Shown: piece by piece, positions 5,098 through 5,898 of the stretch
Layout of the letters: each line of letters opens with the position of its first letter
Numbering within the stretch: position 1 is the first letter of the stretch
Assembly (NCBI GenBank): GCA_026999335.1
Contig: JALTPW010000081.1
Location: forward strand, 1-5,898
Source: Chromatiales bacterium
GTDB taxonomy: Bacteria > Pseudomonadota > Gammaproteobacteria > SZUA-152
DNA: 5,898 nucleotides
Direction: 5' to 3'
Made by a program: the position numbers and the translations under genes
The notes under the pieces: generated by a model
Databases searched by the model: none
What the model was told of the DNA's origin: nothing
The model's input: the letters and a program-made list of their open reading frames with translations, nothing else

Positions 5098-5124
5098 TAA
5101 AGAATGCAGATCCCGTGCCGACAT
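5098..5124 (+). promoter_or_regulatory. Sigma-28 (FliA) promoter of motY
   Basis: TAAAGAAT (5098-5105) and GCCGACAT (5117-5124) are separated by exactly 11 bp. They match the flagellar sigma-28 consensus TAAAGTTT-N11-GCCGATAA at 6 of 8 positions in each box, including the core TAAAG and GCCGA. The expected start is about 5130-5132, only a few bases before the motY ATG at 5135. It marks motY as a late (FliA-dependent) flagellar gene. Confidence 0.78.
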
Positions 5125-5134
5125 TTTCTGCATC

Positions 5135-5898
5135 ATGGCGTACAGATGCAGCACAGCCGCCCGTCGGTGCAAAAAAGCGGCCCTCGGCCTGACACTGCTG
5201 CTGTTATACCCCCCATCCCTGCTGGCCAACACTCAACATTTCCAGGCTCCGCTCAATGCGGTGAAATGGGAGCCCTCAGCGAGACAAGAGCCCTCAGCGA
5301 AACAAGAGCCCTCAGCGAGACAAGGGTCTTCAGCGGGTAAAGAGCCTTCAGCAGATAAAAAAACCTCAGCGGGCAAAAAGCCCTCAACGGAAAACCTGCA
5401 TTGCAGCCTCAGCCACGACATTCCCCTCTACGGACGCGCCACCTTTGCCAAATCCGCCGGTCATGAACTGGGTTTCCGCATGACGACAAAATGGAATATC
5501 GGGCACAATGCCAAGCGGGCCCGGCTACGTGCTATGCCGCCGGAATGGCGCCCGCAGGCGGTGGGCCAGGATTTGGGAGAGATTCCTGTACAGCCAGGCA
5601 ATGCACTTTTCCAAGTGGGTGAATCTCTGACACAGCGACTGCTAATGGCCCTGCAAAACGGTATGGAGGTCTCCTTCTCCTACCCTGCCGGGCCCGATGA
5701 GCAGGATCACATCAGGGTCTCTCTGCCGGGAGTCAACTTTCGTCAGGCGATGGATGAGTTCGCCACCTGCCTGAGCCGGCTGCGGGTGTACGACTTTGCC
5801 GATTTCAGCAATACCGTGGTGCACTTTGCCGCTGGCAGCGATGGGCTCAGCGCCGAAACCCGCCAGCGACTGGATGCTATTGCCAGCTACCTGCGCAC
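5135..5898 (+). CDS. motY: MotY, flagellar T-ring protein with OmpA-like C-terminus (3' end cut by window)
   Basis: MotY forms the periplasmic T-ring that anchors PomAB or MotAB stator units, with its C-terminal OmpA-like domain facing peptidoglycan. 254 codons are present. ATG 5135 is the only ATG after an in-frame stop at 5090-5092. It yields a full signal peptide (basic ARRCKK, core LGLTLLLLY, cleavage after LLA, residue 31). Residues 88-218 match the MotY N-domain: LHCSLSHDIPLYGRATF, the diagnostic MPPEWRP (Vibrio MPPPWRP), and FATCLSRL. Cys90 and Cys212 correspond to the disulfide pair of Vibrio MotY. From about 219 (YDFADFSNTVVHFAAGSDGL) the OmpA-like domain begins and is truncated. Residues 46-87 are seven tandem hexapeptides absent from the Vibrio protein as I recall it. 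No Shine-Dalgarno is visible, consistent with the promoter lying only about 10 bp upstream. It is divergent from flgT. Confidence 0.9.
   Translation, partial: MAYRCSTAARRCKKAALGLTLLLLYPPSLLANTQHFQAPLNAVKWEPSARQEPSAKQEPSARQGSSAGKEPSADKKTSAGKKPSTENLHCSLSHDIPLYGRATFAKSAGHELGFRMTTKWNIGHNAKRARLRAMPPEWRPQAVGQDLGEIPVQPGNALFQVGESLTQRLLMALQNGMEVSFSYPAGPDEQDHIRVSLPGVNFRQAMDEFATCLSRLRVYDFADFSNTVVHFAAGSDGLSAETRQRLDAIASYLR
5270..5395 (+). repeat. Seven tandem 18-bp repeats inside motY
   Basis: Seven in-frame 18-bp units start at 5270, 5288, 5306, 5324, 5342, 5360 and 5378. Units 1 and 3 are identical (GAGCCCTCAGCGAGACAA) and unit 2 differs by one base; units 4-7 are progressively diverged. The protein consensus is [E/K]-P-S-A-x-[Q/K], starting EPSARQ and ending KPSTEN. 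The array begins directly after Trp45 and ends two residues before Cys90. It is rich in AGA and AAA codons, unlike the CGC/CGG-rich rest of the gene. Units 5 and 6 are joined by a run of seven A (5357-5363). Confidence 0.93.

Noticed and set aside
4841..5192. Short frames on both strands across the flgT-motY gap
   Set aside because: They are translations of the two palindromic repeats and of the sigma-28 promoter region.
5162..5227. Twin-arginine signal in MotY (ARRCKK)
   Set aside because: The residues after RR do not fit the Tat consensus and the strongly hydrophobic core is typical of a Sec signal.
5104..5421. Frames with repeated ALSETR-like or LAEGS-like peptides on either strand
   Set aside because: Out-of-frame readings of the same 18-bp array; the motY frame has a signal peptide, conserved cysteines and family similarity.

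Overview
The window reads as chromosomal DNA from a gammaproteobacterium with a polar-type, high-torque flagellum. The evidence is an adjacent pcnB-folK pair (the enterobacterial gene order), FlgT beside MotY (H-ring and T-ring proteins known from Vibrio, Aeromonas and relatives), and a sigma-28-type promoter. Coding regions are mostly GC-rich. An AT-rich island lies at about 2000-2970. I cannot name a genus from the sequence.

Layout. Positions 1-1490 (minus strand) hold pcnB (poly(A) polymerase) followed by the start of folK, which runs off the left edge. Both lack an ATG start and a Shine-Dalgarno. Upstream of pcnB is a striking run of seven T-tracts spaced about 10 bp apart (1491-1556), which reads as an A-rich leader on the pcnB strand. 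Next come a good sigma-70 promoter (1588-1615) and a tRNA-Glu gene with anticodon CTC (1683-1757, plus strand). Positions 1968-2688 (minus strand) hold a two-gene unit of unknown function (170 aa, then 52 aa, 2 nt apart) ending in a textbook intrinsic terminator. Positions 2689-3202 are non-coding: an AT-rich half, then a GC-rich half able to form nested stem-loops in front of the next gene.

Positions 3203 to the right edge form a flagellar motor block. A 100-aa single-domain PilZ protein (plus strand) is tail-to-tail, 4 nt apart, with flgT (minus strand). FlgT diverges from motY (plus strand, cut by the right edge). The flgT-motY intergenic region holds two unrelated palindromic repeats: a REP-like pair (4859-4930) and a perfect 29-bp inverted repeat whose arms are themselves hairpins (4978-5053). 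They are flanked by a clear sigma-28 promoter for motY and a weaker candidate for flgT.

Inferred joint function: MotY and FlgT build the periplasmic rings that hold stator units around the basal body, and the PilZ protein could couple c-di-GMP to motility. The most unusual observation is seven tandem hexapeptides (18-bp DNA repeats) inserted in MotY between the signal peptide and the first conserved cysteine. A second is that the motY promoter places its transcription start only a few bases before the ATG, implying a nearly leaderless mRNA.
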